Positions 8,191 through 17,109 of a DNA stretch of 64,000 nt are shown piece by piece. Position 1 is the stretch's first letter, and each line of letters opens with the position of its first letter. The stretch is taken from positions 121,945 through 185,944 of the forward strand of contig JAJUFP010000006.1 in assembly GCA_029263715.1 (NCBI GenBank), in the 5' to 3' direction. The translations under genes and the position numbers were made by a program. The notes below the pieces were generated by a model. It did not search any database and had not been told where the DNA came from. It was given only the letters and a program-made list of their open reading frames with translations. Source of the DNA: Nitrososphaera sp. GTDB lineage: Archaea; Thermoproteota; Nitrososphaeria; Nitrososphaerales; Nitrososphaeraceae.

Positions 8191-10971
8191 GTGAAAAAGG
8201 CAACCCTGCTTTCATTGTTGGTTGGCACGATGCTTCTTTCCAGTTTTGTTACTGCCAGCGCGCAGCCAGCCAAAGGTCCGTACGTCGACCAAGTCCGATT
8301 CATCCATTACGAAGATGAAAATATAGCCCTTGAACAGGTAAAGGCCGGCCAGCTTGACGTATATTACTTCAAGATTCCTCTTGAAGTCGCGTCAGACGCA
8401 AAGAACGACCCGAAGGTGGCGATATACGAAAGACGATCTGGCTCAAACGTGCTTTTCATAAATCCTGCTCCCTCCAAGGACGAAAATGTGCTAAACCCCT
8501 TCCAGTTTGGTGAAGTAAGGTTTGCCATGAATTATCTGGTGGACCGCGACCTTGTGGTCAATGAATTCCAAAAGGGATTTGGCAGCCCGCTTACAGATCC
8601 GTACGGAATCTACTCGCCTGAATACCTTAACATCATTGATACTGTTGAGTCGTTTGGATTCCGTCACAACCCACAGCTGGCAGAAAGCATTATCTCAGAA
8701 GAACTCACAGCCGCAGGGGCAGCCAAGGATAATGGCAAGTGGACCTACAAGGGCAACCCCATCACGATCAAGATCATGATAAGGAGCGATGATACACCCC
8801 GCCGACTGATAGGCGAGGATATCGCCTCCAAGCTAGAGGACCTTGGTTTTACTGTCCAGAAGGATTACGGGGACCTTAACAAAGCTAACATCGTTGTTTA
8901 TGGTTCTGACCCGCAGGAACTGCAGTGGCAAATCTACACTGAGGGTTTTGCAGGCACAGGCGCGTTTGTAAAAGAAAATCCGGTGATACCTGCCCAGATG
9001 TACGCACCGTGGCTGGGACGAATGCCTGGATTTCAGAATGAGGCCTACTGGAATTACCAGAACGCAACGCTGGACGATGTTACTCAACGGATATTCTTTG
9101 CCAATTTTACATCACAGGCCGAGAGAACCGATCTGCTTAACTTGGCTACGAGGATGGGAATTCAGGAATCCATCAGGGTCTTTGTTTCACAAAACACGGA
9201 TCCTTATGCCGCATCGCCCACCTTGACAGGTCTTGTCAACGATTTCGGCGCAGGAATAACCAGCAAGTACTCGCTTATCAACGCAAGGCCAGCAGAAGGC
9301 AACTCGCTGGATGTGGGCGTCAAGCAGATTCATCAGGGGGCATGGAACGAAGTAGCCGGTCTGCGAGATGTCTACAGCACTTATATCAATTCCCTGGTAG
9401 ATGATACCAGCACCTTCAGAGATCCATATACCGGGGAGATCATCCCGCTGCGCGTCCAGTGGACGGCTATTGAGACGCAGGGCCCTGCCGGCAAATTGCC
9501 GGTGAGCCCCGACGCGCAGGTCTGGGATCCAACATCTCAGCAATGGAAGCAGGTTGGATCCGAAAGCACGTCGATGAGCAAGGTTACGTACAAGGTACTC
9601 TATTCTAACTGGCACAACGGCATACCGATGGACGAATCGGACCTGCTTTACAACCTGTATTTTATATTCGAGTGGGGCTCTGACCTTGGCGAAAACGATC
9701 TGACAGTAGATCCAGAGTACACTCCGCAGGTCGAGCCGGGCCTTGAACGCCTGAAGGGCTTCAAAATAAATGAAGATAATCTGGAATCGTATGTAGACTA
9801 TTGGCATTACGACGACAAAGAGATCGCTGACTTTGGCTCCATGTGGGCAACCGAACCGTGGGAAATAACGGCCGCAACAGAAAGGCTCGTAACTTCTGGC
9901 AAAATCGCATACTCTAGAAGCCAGGCCTCGGTCAACAATGTTGGATGGCTGGACCTGGTGGTTCCTGAACACGCAAACATGGTCAAAGAAGAGCTGCAAA
10001 GGATGAAGAATGAGAACTTTGTGCCGGCTCCTCTTCAGGGAATAGTCCGCGTCGAAGAAGCAAGCAACCGCTACGATGCCAGCATCAAGTGGATCGACGA
10101 ACACAACCATGCGGTGGTAGGCAACGGTCCGTTCTACTTTGACAGTTACAACATTGCCGGCAGGACTATAACATTGAAGGCGTTCCGCGACCAGTCCTAT
10201 CCGTTTGAAGTGGGGCACTGGTCCAAATATGAGCATCCAAAACTGGCTAAAATAACCCAGCTGACTGCACCAAGGACGCTTGCCGCAGGACAGCCGGCCA
10301 CCATCAACATCTCATTGGAAGTCGACGGACAGCCAAGCAACGACGCGCTAGTCAATTATTTCATCTCAGGCAAGGACAAAGTTGTGATCAAAGGAGAGGC
10401 CGTGCCGTCCGGCGAGACTGGCAACTTTGTGATAGACCTGCCGTCTGCCGAGACTTCCAAACTGTCGGCGGGTCCCAACCAGCTCAAGATATTTGCCAAC
10501 AGCAAGTTTGCCTTCAGCCCGGATATCTCTACAAGCACTATCCTTGTCACTGGCGAACCAGCACTACAGGATACAATGGCCAAGACAACATTTGATGGTA
10601 CGGAATACACAGTTACTGGCAAGTCAGCAACAGTCAAGTTAACATCGCTTACCATTGAACCAAACATTGCTGTAAAGCTTGAACTCGATGGCCAAGGCGA
10701 AGTGCAATTGACCCTGCCAAGGAACATGATCGACGGCATTTCATCTGTAGAAGGTAATGACAACCAAATTGAATTTACAAAGATCGAGTCTACAGACTCG
10801 ACTACCATCACCTTCACAGTACCATCCGGTGTCAGTGAAGTAGAAATCTATGGTGCTATGGTGGTGCCTGAATTCGGAGTCATCGCAGCACTCATACTGG
10901 CAGCTTCGCTGGTGGCTGTAATCGGCTTTGCCAGGTTCAAGGGCACATCACTGGGCTTTGGAAGGTTCTAA
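8191..10971 (+). CDS. ABC transporter family 5 substrate-binding protein with PEFG-CTERM anchor
   Basis: The open frame extends up to a GTG at 8167, but the GTG at 8191 gives the classical signal peptide MKKATLLSLLVGTMLLSSFV and lies about 28 bases after the TATA-like AAAATATATTAG, which fits a leaderless transcript. The mature part is a large family 5 solute-binding protein (oligopeptide/nickel type). A beta-sandwich-like linker precedes the C-terminal motif VPEFGVIAALILAA, a hydrophobic stretch and basic residues, which is the thaumarchaeal PEFG-CTERM sorting signal. At 926 residues it is much longer than typical binding proteins of about 550. It should be anchored outside the membrane and deliver substrate to the permeases downstream. 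The ligand is unknown. Confidence 0.88.
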   Translation: MKKATLLSLLVGTMLLSSFVTASAQPAKGPYVDQVRFIHYEDENIALEQVKAGQLDVYYFKIPLEVASDAKNDPKVAIYERRSGSNVLFINPAPSKDENVLNPFQFGEVRFAMNYLVDRDLVVNEFQKGFGSPLTDPYGIYSPEYLNIIDTVESFGFRHNPQLAESIISEELTAAGAAKDNGKWTYKGNPITIKIMIRSDDTPRRLIGEDIASKLEDLGFTVQKDYGDLNKANIVVYGSDPQELQWQIYTEGFAGTGAFVKENPVIPAQMYAPWLGRMPGFQNEAYWNYQNATLDDVTQRIFFANFTSQAERTDLLNLATRMGIQESIRVFVSQNTDPYAASPTLTGLVNDFGAGITSKYSLINARPAEGNSLDVGVKQIHQGAWNEVAGLRDVYSTYINSLVDDTSTFRDPYTGEIIPLRVQWTAIETQGPAGKLPVSPDAQVWDPTSQQWKQVGSESTSMSKVTYKVLYSNWHNGIPMDESDLLYNLYFIFEWGSDLGENDLTVDPEYTPQVEPGLERLKGFKINEDNLESYVDYWHYDDKEIADFGSMWATEPWEITAATERLVTSGKIAYSRSQASVNNVGWLDLVVPEHANMVKEELQRMKNENFVPAPLQGIVRVEEASNRYDASIKWIDEHNHAVVGNGPFYFDSYNIAGRTITLKAFRDQSYPFEVGHWSKYEHPKLAKITQLTAPRTLAAGQPATINISLEVDGQPSNDALVNYFISGKDKVVIKGEAVPSGETGNFVIDLPSAETSKLSAGPNQLKIFANSKFAFSPDISTSTILVTGEPALQDTMAKTTFDGTEYTVTGKSATVKLTSLTIEPNIAVKLELDGQGEVQLTLPRNMIDGISSVEGNDNQIEFTKIESTDSTTITFTVPSGVSEVEIYGAMVVPEFGVIAALILAASLVAVIGFARFKGTSLGFGRF

Positions 10972-11114
10972 TCCTTCCCTTTCTACTTTTTCTAGGTTCT
11001 GTTTTAGTAGACCATTGAACAATAGATCTGGCAGGCTGGTAAGGGACAGGGCATAAATCCAGATACCATTAATAGAAAGCAAAAAGAACGCTTCAATAGG
11101 GCAGAGCACACAAC

Positions 11115-12161
11115 TTGGGGGGATTCTACCGCTTCCTTCTACGCCGTTCGGTAAACATGGTGATAGTGCTTTTTGCCACGCTGATCCTCACCATCGCGCT
11201 CCTTGGCCCCACCATGGACAGGATCCTGAGGGACAGCATCAAGTACTATATCATCGAGGAGGTGAACTCCAAGAACCTAAAGTTTCCAAACGAGGTGGAG
11301 CGACAGAAATACATCAATGAGCGCGTCGAATTCCAGACAAAGGCGCTTGGCCTTGACGAGCCGTGGTACTCGCCAAAGCGGTTCTTTAACACCGTAGTAA
11401 AGGTGATGCTGCTGGACCTTGGAAAATCTAACTTTCTGACAAGCGACAGCGGCTCCTCAAATGTGCGGGACATCATACTTGAAAAATTGCCCAAGACGGT
11501 GCTGCTGTTCACCACATCGACGCTGGTTATCACGGTAATCGGGCTTTACCTTGGCTCCTTTGTTGCCAGCAAGGCCGGCTCGATATGGGATCGATTCAAT
11601 TCCGCTTTCGCGGTTTTCAGCGGAAGCTTCCCTACCTGGTGGGTAGCAATGCTGATGATCTTTGCATTTGCATTCACGTACCACATCTTCCCGGCACGTG
11701 CAACACCTCTTACGCCGCCTTCCGATCCGCAGTACGCGGCTGACTTGGTATACCACATGCTTTTGCCGCTGATAACCATAGTTCTTGTAGGGTTTGGTTC
11801 TTGGGCGTACATCGTCAGATATTTCGTGGTTGGAATCCTTGGCGAAGATTATATCGCAGCCAAGAGGGCATCAGGAATACCGGAGAAGAGGATCATTTAC
11901 TCACATGCGCTAAAAAACGCTGCACCACCCATCATAACGGTCGTGGCCCTGAGTCTGGCCGGCTCGTTTGGTGGTGCCATAACCGTGGAAGCAGTGTTTG
12001 ACTGGCCCGGCATGGGCAAGCTCTACTACGACGCGATAGGCGTGCTTGACATTCCAGTGATAATTGGGCTGACGTACATCTCTACCGTCATTTTTGTCAT
12101 CACGGTGTTTGTCACCGACATAGTTTATGCCTACTTTGATCCGCGGGTGAAGGTGGCTTGA
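11115..12161 (+). CDS. ABC transporter permease, DppB/OppB type
   Basis: The 348-residue protein has an N-terminal membrane helix (VNMVIVLFATLILTIALLG), a long loop, then five more helices with the inner-membrane-component EAA-like motif around YIAAKRASGIPEKRI, typical of OppB/DppB. The start is assigned as TTG at 11115. It ends in TGA that overlaps the start of the next permease (TTG at 12158), so they are translationally coupled. It forms half of the transmembrane channel of the importer whose ATPase and binding protein lie upstream. Confidence 0.88.
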   Translation: MGGFYRFLLRRSVNMVIVLFATLILTIALLGPTMDRILRDSIKYYIIEEVNSKNLKFPNEVERQKYINERVEFQTKALGLDEPWYSPKRFFNTVVKVMLLDLGKSNFLTSDSGSSNVRDIILEKLPKTVLLFTTSTLVITVIGLYLGSFVASKAGSIWDRFNSAFAVFSGSFPTWWVAMLMIFAFAFTYHIFPARATPLTPPSDPQYAADLVYHMLLPLITIVLVGFGSWAYIVRYFVVGILGEDYIAAKRASGIPEKRIIYSHALKNAAPPIITVVALSLAGSFGGAITVEAVFDWPGMGKLYYDAIGVLDIPVIIGLTYISTVIFVITVFVTDIVYAYFDPRVKVA

Positions 12162-13543
12162 GCACCACTAGGATGCTTTCGCGGTCAGAAATAGTCCGGG
12201 AATTTAAGCGCTCCAAATCCGGTATTGCTGGCGTGGCGATCCTGCTTGGATTGATACTGATGACCGTTTACTCGGCAGTCGCGATCCCCCTTGAATCCTT
12301 CAGACAGTGGAACAACCCGAATTTCTGGATAGACCATCCAAAAGCAGCCGCGCCGGCGTGGACCAACCTTGGCTCCAAGGTTCCAGAACACAAAATCATG
12401 GATTCCAGGGATGCGGAAATCTCTGAGTCTATTCAGGATGGAACCCGCACTTTGGTTCATTCTTACAGCATTGACTTTAACTACGATGATTATCCAGACG
12501 ACTTTATGCTGCCGTATTCTGCAAAATATGGTAGTACGCAGCCGGTTCTGGACGTATCTGTCATCAGGCCAGACGGAAAGGAGTTTGAGATCTATTTCTC
12601 ATCACTTCCAGTTTCCCGGAGTGACCAGGGCGAGTTTTCATCACGGGTATTTTCTACCGACAAACAGATAGCAGAATCCCTGAAAAGATACCTGGGAGAA
12701 TTTCAATACAGACAAGACCCTGCAAAGCCGGAGGTCATGGTATTTTCTGACACCCAGGAACCGGGGGTGCTCAAAGGCAAGTACACTTTTCGTGAAACGT
12801 TCTTCCTGTTCAATCCGGGGGACTCTGTCATCGATTCCGGCGTGATCCTTGGCGGGAAGGTTTACGGCCTGATGGGAACAGACGAATTTCGCCGGGATCT
12901 GGCCATAGGAATACTCTGGGCAGCCCCTGTCGCACTTTTCATCGGCCTAACTGTTTCCATAGCCTCGGTGCTAATTGGTCTTATTTACGGCGTGGTGGCA
13001 GGCTACAGAGGCCGCAGAACCGACGAGGGCTTGATGCGCATAAACGACGTGTTCTATTCCTTGCCGACCCTGCCGCTCCTTGTGATATTGTCGGTAACGA
13101 TCGGCCGCAGCATCTTTTTGATCACCGGCTTTCTTGTCATATTTGGCTGGGTAGGCATGGCCAAGATAAGCAGAAGCCTTGCGCTTCAGATAAAGAACCT
13201 GCAGTACGTCGAGGCGGCAAAGCTGATGGGCCAGTCAGACATCAACATAATATTCAAACACATCATACCGCAGCTTTTGCCACTGACTTTTGCCAGCATC
13301 GCCATCTCGGTGCCTAGCGCCATTCTGGGTGAGGCGGCTCTCAGCTTCCTTGGACTTGGAGATCCGTCGATCCCTACATGGGGCCAGATTCTTCATGAAG
13401 CTAACTCGGCTTCAGCCACCACGCGGGGCCTCTGGTGGTGGATAGTTCCTCCCGGCCTCATGATCGCCATCACCGGGCTTGCGTTTGCCCTCATTGGAAA
13501 CGCGCTGGACGCCATTGTGAACCCCCGGTCCAGAAGAGTCTAA
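12158..13543 (+). CDS. ABC transporter permease, DppC/OppC type, with large extracytoplasmic insertion
   Basis: The first membrane helix (GIAGVAILLGLILMTVYSAV) is followed by about 190 residues of soluble sequence before the remaining helices begin near residue 245. DppC proteins usually total about 300 residues with a much shorter loop, so the 461-residue length reflects an added domain outside the membrane. The C-terminal core is normal and includes the coupling motif YVEAAKLMGQSD and ILGEAALSFLGLG. The TTG start overlaps the previous stop. A box C/D RNA is encoded on the other strand just after the stop. Confidence 0.88.
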   Translation: MSTTRMLSRSEIVREFKRSKSGIAGVAILLGLILMTVYSAVAIPLESFRQWNNPNFWIDHPKAAAPAWTNLGSKVPEHKIMDSRDAEISESIQDGTRTLVHSYSIDFNYDDYPDDFMLPYSAKYGSTQPVLDVSVIRPDGKEFEIYFSSLPVSRSDQGEFSSRVFSTDKQIAESLKRYLGEFQYRQDPAKPEVMVFSDTQEPGVLKGKYTFRETFFLFNPGDSVIDSGVILGGKVYGLMGTDEFRRDLAIGILWAAPVALFIGLTVSIASVLIGLIYGVVAGYRGRRTDEGLMRINDVFYSLPTLPLLVILSVTIGRSIFLITGFLVIFGWVGMAKISRSLALQIKNLQYVEAAKLMGQSDINIIFKHIIPQLLPLTFASIAISVPSAILGEAALSFLGLGDPSIPTWGQILHEANSASATTRGLWWWIVPPGLMIAITGLAFALIGNALDAIVNPRSRRV

Positions 13544-13547
13544 GTAG

Positions 13548-13619
13548 CGGATGCCTCAGGACTCATAATCCTCATCACTAGATGATCAGACGGCTCTTCC
13601 TTTACCTCATCAGCATCCG
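13548..13619 (-). ncRNA. Box C/D guide sRNA, predicted to target tRNA-Met C34
   Basis: Read on the minus strand, the sequence has a terminal stem (CGGATGC at one end, GCATCCG at the other), box C TGATGA (13607-13612), box D' CTGA (13586-13589), box C' TGATGA (13572-13577) and box D CTGA (13556-13559). The C' to D spacer is 12 bases, the standard archaeal length. The D guide GGATTATGAGTC (13560-13571) is complementary to GACTCATAATCC; the fifth base from box D pairs with the C of CAT, the anticodon of elongator tRNA-Met. Cm34 guided by a C/D RNA is established in other archaea. The D' guide has no target that I recognise. It lies 38 bases downstream of aIF5A on the same strand, so it may be processed from that transcript. 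Confidence 0.85.
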
Positions 13620-13657
13620 AAAATAATCCAAATATCTGCCGTATGAACCTAGCGATA

Positions 13658-14062
13658 TTATCCTTTGACCCTTACTATCTTGATCCTGTCAAGGACCTTC
13701 CAGTATTCAACTTCGCGGCCCTGGATCTCTGATTGCTGCAGTTTTTCTCTTATCTCATCTTCCACTGCCGAGGTCTCAAATACCTCAAAGGTCTCAAGAT
13801 CCATTATCTGCAGGGTGTCGCCAGACTTTGAGATTATCTGGCCGTTTCTCTTGTCTATGAGCGGCACATCTACCTTGGTTGATACCGGACCGACGAACGG
13901 ATGCGGCCTGTTGTCGAAAACCCCTACCGCGGTGATCCTTGCCTTGGCAGATCCGTGCTTGCCTGGCTTGCTGTGGTCATAGGAGACTATTCTGCACGGC
14001 TCTCCGTCTATGATGATGTACGATCCAATCTTGAGAGCGCCAAGATCCATCGGCTTGCTCAA
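13658..14062 (-). CDS. eif5a: Translation initiation factor 5A
   Basis: aIF5A (EF-P homologue) relieves ribosome stalling. The hypusine loop SKPGKHGSAKA places the modified lysine at residue 35, and the C-terminal OB-fold domain follows. At 134 residues it is the normal archaeal length. The start is preceded on the minus strand by a TATA-like AAATATACTGG about 25-30 bases upstream, consistent with a leaderless mRNA. A box C/D RNA follows its stop on the same strand. Confidence 0.96.
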   Translation of the reverse strand: MSKPMDLGALKIGSYIIIDGEPCRIVSYDHSKPGKHGSAKARITAVGVFDNRPHPFVGPVSTKVDVPLIDKRNGQIISKSGDTLQIMDLETFEVFETSAVEDEIREKLQQSEIQGREVEYWKVLDRIKIVRVKG

Positions 14063-14108
14063 TATAATCAGAAGGCTAGAGAAAAACCAGTATATTTAAC
14101 GTTTCTGA

Positions 14109-14705
14109 TTACTTGAGCTTTTCCAGTATCGAGAAGCTGACAAGGTTGTTGAGCATTATTCCCTTCCTTGCCACGTCGCGTCTTGTACGTTCGCAGTACT
14201 TTAGATCCGTCTGGTGGGTTGCCTCCCCTTCCACTTCCAGCATCACCAGGTTCTTGGAGTATGGAAATACGAATTTCGGCTTGTCTGTTGCCAGAACCTG
14301 CATCTCTGCAAGGCTGGCCTTCCTCACTCGGTCGCGGCGCGCGATGACGTTTGCCAGATCGCCGATGGCCGGATCCCCGCTGGAGTATTTTGTGAAATAC
14401 AGCGAGACGTAGTTGAGCCTCTCGCCCACACGCTCAAAAAGGGGACTGTTTAGGAACAGAAATGCCATTCTGTCCAGATTGAAACTTTTGATATCGCTCA
14501 ATACTCCGTTCATGTCTTTGAACGATGCCAGAACGTAGGTGTTGGCCCTGTTGGGAAAGTACGGCGTGCTTTCTTCAAAGAAGGTTGCCGCAGCAAAGTA
14601 AATGTCAACTATGTTGGTGTTGTTCTTCCATTCTTCAACCATGGAATTCAATTGTTTGCTATGCGGCGCACAAACGTAGCCGCGTATCTCTGCTTCTGCA
14701 GCCAA
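14109..14705 (-). CDS. Uncharacterised protein, 198 residues
   Basis: I do not recognise this family. The protein is soluble, begins MAAEAEIRGYVCAPHSKQ, and has alternating strands and helices with a central charged IARRDRVRKASLAEM helix. There is no clear metal, nucleotide or membrane motif. A promoter-like TATATTCTAG lies about 25 bases upstream of the start on its own strand. It is followed by aIF5A in the same direction with a gap of 46 bases. Codon use and length indicate a real gene; function is unknown. Confidence 0.6.
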   Translation of the reverse strand: MAAEAEIRGYVCAPHSKQLNSMVEEWKNNTNIVDIYFAAATFFEESTPYFPNRANTYVLASFKDMNGVLSDIKSFNLDRMAFLFLNSPLFERVGERLNYVSLYFTKYSSGDPAIGDLANVIARRDRVRKASLAEMQVLATDKPKFVFPYSKNLVMLEVEGEATHQTDLKYCERTRRDVARKGIMLNNLVSFSILEKLK

Positions 14706-14820
14706 TCCCTAATCGTGGAGGGGCATACTAGAATATATAGTGTTTGGTACATGGCAAAATTCTCTCCAAATAACGGGATTGTGTTATAAAAAACACCATT
14801 TTTTTCATAAAAAAGTAGAA

Positions 14821-15786
14821 TTATCTACCAAATTCCAGCCAACCTATGCGGCGGAAGTGCAGGAACATTACGCTGGCCGCCACTGCAGATATGACAAGTA
14901 CGAATATCAAAGTCGTATACGGTCCAAACTGCGTCCAGGGGCCGGTCTCAACGCCACCAGGAAGGTTAAGGTTCATGCCGTAAATTGCGCCTATCACTGT
15001 CACGGGAATAGAAAGCGTGAATATTATTGTCAGCGCCGCCAGTATCTGGTTGGTCTTTTCGGTGCTCAGCACAAAGTCGGTGTCCTTGTAGATCTCGACC
15101 GTTTCTTTTGCCTCTTCCAGCGCTTCATAGACCTTGTCTACGTGGTCTTGCACGTCCCTGAAGTAAAGTGTGAGGTCATCCTTTGAAAACCGTTGCACGT
15201 CCTTTGTCAGTTCGATCACCATCCTCCGCAAGTGCACTACTATGCGCCGAAGTGTGGTTATCTCTCTTCTGAGGAGCGCAACCTGCCGTGAAACTGAGAC
15301 CTTTTCATCGAAGACCAGATCCTCGACATCGTCTATGTTGCCCACGACCTTCATGAGGAGGTGAAGCAGGTCGTCTACAAGCAGGTCAATGATCTTGTGG
15401 AGCAAAAAGCCAGAGGACTTGCCCATGGTTACCTGACGGTGTCTTTCATCCACCTTGCACATGCTGAAAAGCTCGTCCAGGGGCCTGAGCTCTCCCTGAT
15501 GAATGGTTATCAGGTAGCCGTTACCGATGAAGATGGAGAGCTGGCTGAACACGAATCCCCGTACCTTGTCCGGCGTGGGGAAATGCAGAATGATAAAGGT
15601 GTGATCCTCATAGCGGTCTATCTTGGGGATCTGGATCTTTGAGAGGCAGTCTTCATAGTTGAGTTTGTGAAACGATGCATGCTGATCCGATAGGGTGGCC
15701 AGATCGGAGTACGAGGGCTTTTGTATGTCCGTCCATGCTAGGCCGTTGTTGTAAATGGTTTCCTGTCTTTTCTGAGCCTCCTCCAT
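14821..15786 (-). CDS. corA: CorA-like divalent cation transporter
   Basis: The CorA family forms pentameric Mg2+/Co2+ channels. The 321-residue protein has a long cytoplasmic alpha/beta and helical N-terminal domain, then two membrane helices at the C-terminus. The first helix ends in the signature GMN (within YGMNLNLPGG), and the second is TLIFVLVISAVAASVMFLHF followed by a short basic tail. The loop after GMN is acidic and aromatic as in the family. No neighbour suggests a specific metal. Confidence 0.88.
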   Translation of the reverse strand: MEEAQKRQETIYNNGLAWTDIQKPSYSDLATLSDQHASFHKLNYEDCLSKIQIPKIDRYEDHTFIILHFPTPDKVRGFVFSQLSIFIGNGYLITIHQGELRPLDELFSMCKVDERHRQVTMGKSSGFLLHKIIDLLVDDLLHLLMKVVGNIDDVEDLVFDEKVSVSRQVALLRREITTLRRIVVHLRRMVIELTKDVQRFSKDDLTLYFRDVQDHVDKVYEALEEAKETVEIYKDTDFVLSTEKTNQILAALTIIFTLSIPVTVIGAIYGMNLNLPGGVETGPWTQFGPYTTLIFVLVISAVAASVMFLHFRRIGWLEFGR

Positions 15787-15912
15787 AATAATCCCTTACT
15801 CCCTTTACACCTACCTGTTGCCTTGTTACAATAATACCTGTCATAAAAGGTGTACTACCACAATCTATGTTCAATACATATTCATAGGTCATTTGTTCAT
15901 TCAACACCTGAA

Positions 15913-16860
15913 TTGCAGCAGTTCCCGGCGAAGGGCAGCTACATGGAAATGCTTTCTACCGTTGGACTGCGCAGGGAACATCTGATCTCTCCAGTGTTCG
16001 TGTCTGAAAGACCGGCAAACGAGGCAGAGTCGATGCCTGGAATGCCGGTAACGCCTGCCGCACAAATAGTCAGCCGTGTTCAATCAATAGCAGATACGGG
16101 AATTTCGTCGATCATCATATTTGGCATCCCAAAGGATCGGGACAGAAACGGCTCTGCAGCTTACGACAGAAACGGCGTCGTGCAGACAGCAGTGCGCAAG
16201 ATTCGGGCCGCCTTTGGCCGACAGATAAGCATCATAACCGACGTGTGCGTCTGCCAGTACAACCTGACGGGGCACTGCGGCCTGCTTGTCAAAGGCCAAG
16301 TGCACAACGACTCAACACTAAAGGTCCTATCAGAGGTTGCAGTCAGCCATGCACAGGCCGGCGCTGACATCGTGGCGCCGTCTTCCATGATGGACGGTCA
16401 GGTAAGATCCATCCGGTCAGCCCTTGACCGGCAGGGATTCTCCACAAGGATACTTTCCTATTCTGCCAAACACTTCTCATCGCTTTACACGCCGTTCCGG
16501 TCGGCAGCATTTGCAAAAAAGGGGATCATAGACAAGTCTTCGTACCAGGTCTCATTTTCCAATCCAAAGCAGACGCTGCGGGAGATCGAGACCGATATCC
16601 AGGAAGGGGCTGACATGGTGATGATCAAGCCCGGCCTTGCATACCTGGATCTGGTCAGGGCAGTAAAAGACAGGTTCGACGTGCCGGTGGCCGTGCAGAA
16701 CGTCTCAGGCGAATACGCCATGGTCAAGGCTGCCGGCAAGCACGGGTGGATAGACGAAGGCGAATGGAAAGCGCTTTCAATAGCTTCCATGAAGAGGGCC
16801 GGCGCCGACAGGATAATCTCGTATTTTGCGCTGGAACTGGCAGACTTGCTGCCCGAGTAG
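15913..16860 (+). CDS. hemB: Porphobilinogen synthase (delta-aminolevulinate dehydratase)
   Basis: HemB joins two 5-aminolevulinate molecules to porphobilinogen, the first pyrrole of heme and cobamide synthesis. The open frame begins at 15850, but the TTG at 15913 gives a start (QQFPAKGSY) close to the family norm and a protein of 315 residues. The Schiff-base lysines lie in YSAKHFSSLYTPFR and MIKPGLAYLD. The zinc site DVCVCQYNLTGHCG has the Cys-x-Cys...Cys pattern of Zn-dependent enzymes. It is relevant to the cobalamin gene cobJ further right. Confidence 0.92.
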   Translation: MQQFPAKGSYMEMLSTVGLRREHLISPVFVSERPANEAESMPGMPVTPAAQIVSRVQSIADTGISSIIIFGIPKDRDRNGSAAYDRNGVVQTAVRKIRAAFGRQISIITDVCVCQYNLTGHCGLLVKGQVHNDSTLKVLSEVAVSHAQAGADIVAPSSMMDGQVRSIRSALDRQGFSTRILSYSAKHFSSLYTPFRSAAFAKKGIIDKSSYQVSFSNPKQTLREIETDIQEGADMVMIKPGLAYLDLVRAVKDRFDVPVAVQNVSGEYAMVKAAGKHGWIDEGEWKALSIASMKRAGADRIISYFALELADLLPE

Positions 16861-16894
16861 GATTATATAGCATTCTTGCAATGAACGGAAATGT

Positions 16895-17052
16895 CCCGCG
16901 GTAGCTCAGCCTGGTAGAGCTTTCGGCTGTAGATGTCGGCTAAATAGCTGACCCCGTGCAACAGCCTATCGGGCGTACAAACAGTAACCGAAGAGTCGCA
17001 GGCTCAAACAAAACTGGCAACCGCCATTTTGGAGCAGATCCTGCCCGCGGGA
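16895..17052 (+). tRNA. tRNA-Tyr (GTA) with two introns
   Basis: The acceptor stem CCCGCGG pairs with CCGCGGG and is followed by discriminator A. The anticodon arm is TTCGG-CTGTAGA-CCGAA with anticodon GTA at 16929-16931. Intron 1 (16933-16986, 54 bases) sits at the canonical site after position 37, with a bulge-helix-bulge built from CTGT and ACAG. Intron 2 (about 17008-17037, 30 bases) interrupts the T-loop between positions 58 and 59; GCTC pairs with GAGC and CAAAA with TTTTG around it. Removing both gives a 74-base tRNA with T-arm GCAGG-CTCAAAT-CCTGC. C at position 54 is unusual. A TATA-like GATTATATAG lies about 30 bases upstream. Confidence 0.9.
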
Positions 17053-17109
17053 TACAATCATTATCCATCTTGATAATCCCTTATTAGTGCAGTTATCAAT
17101 GTATGATGC

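Noticed and set aside
9187..10236. Long 349-residue frame on the minus strand
   Set aside because: It lies wholly inside the binding-protein gene on the other strand, has unlikely composition (many Val, His, Cys, Arg clusters), and no start signals or family motifs.
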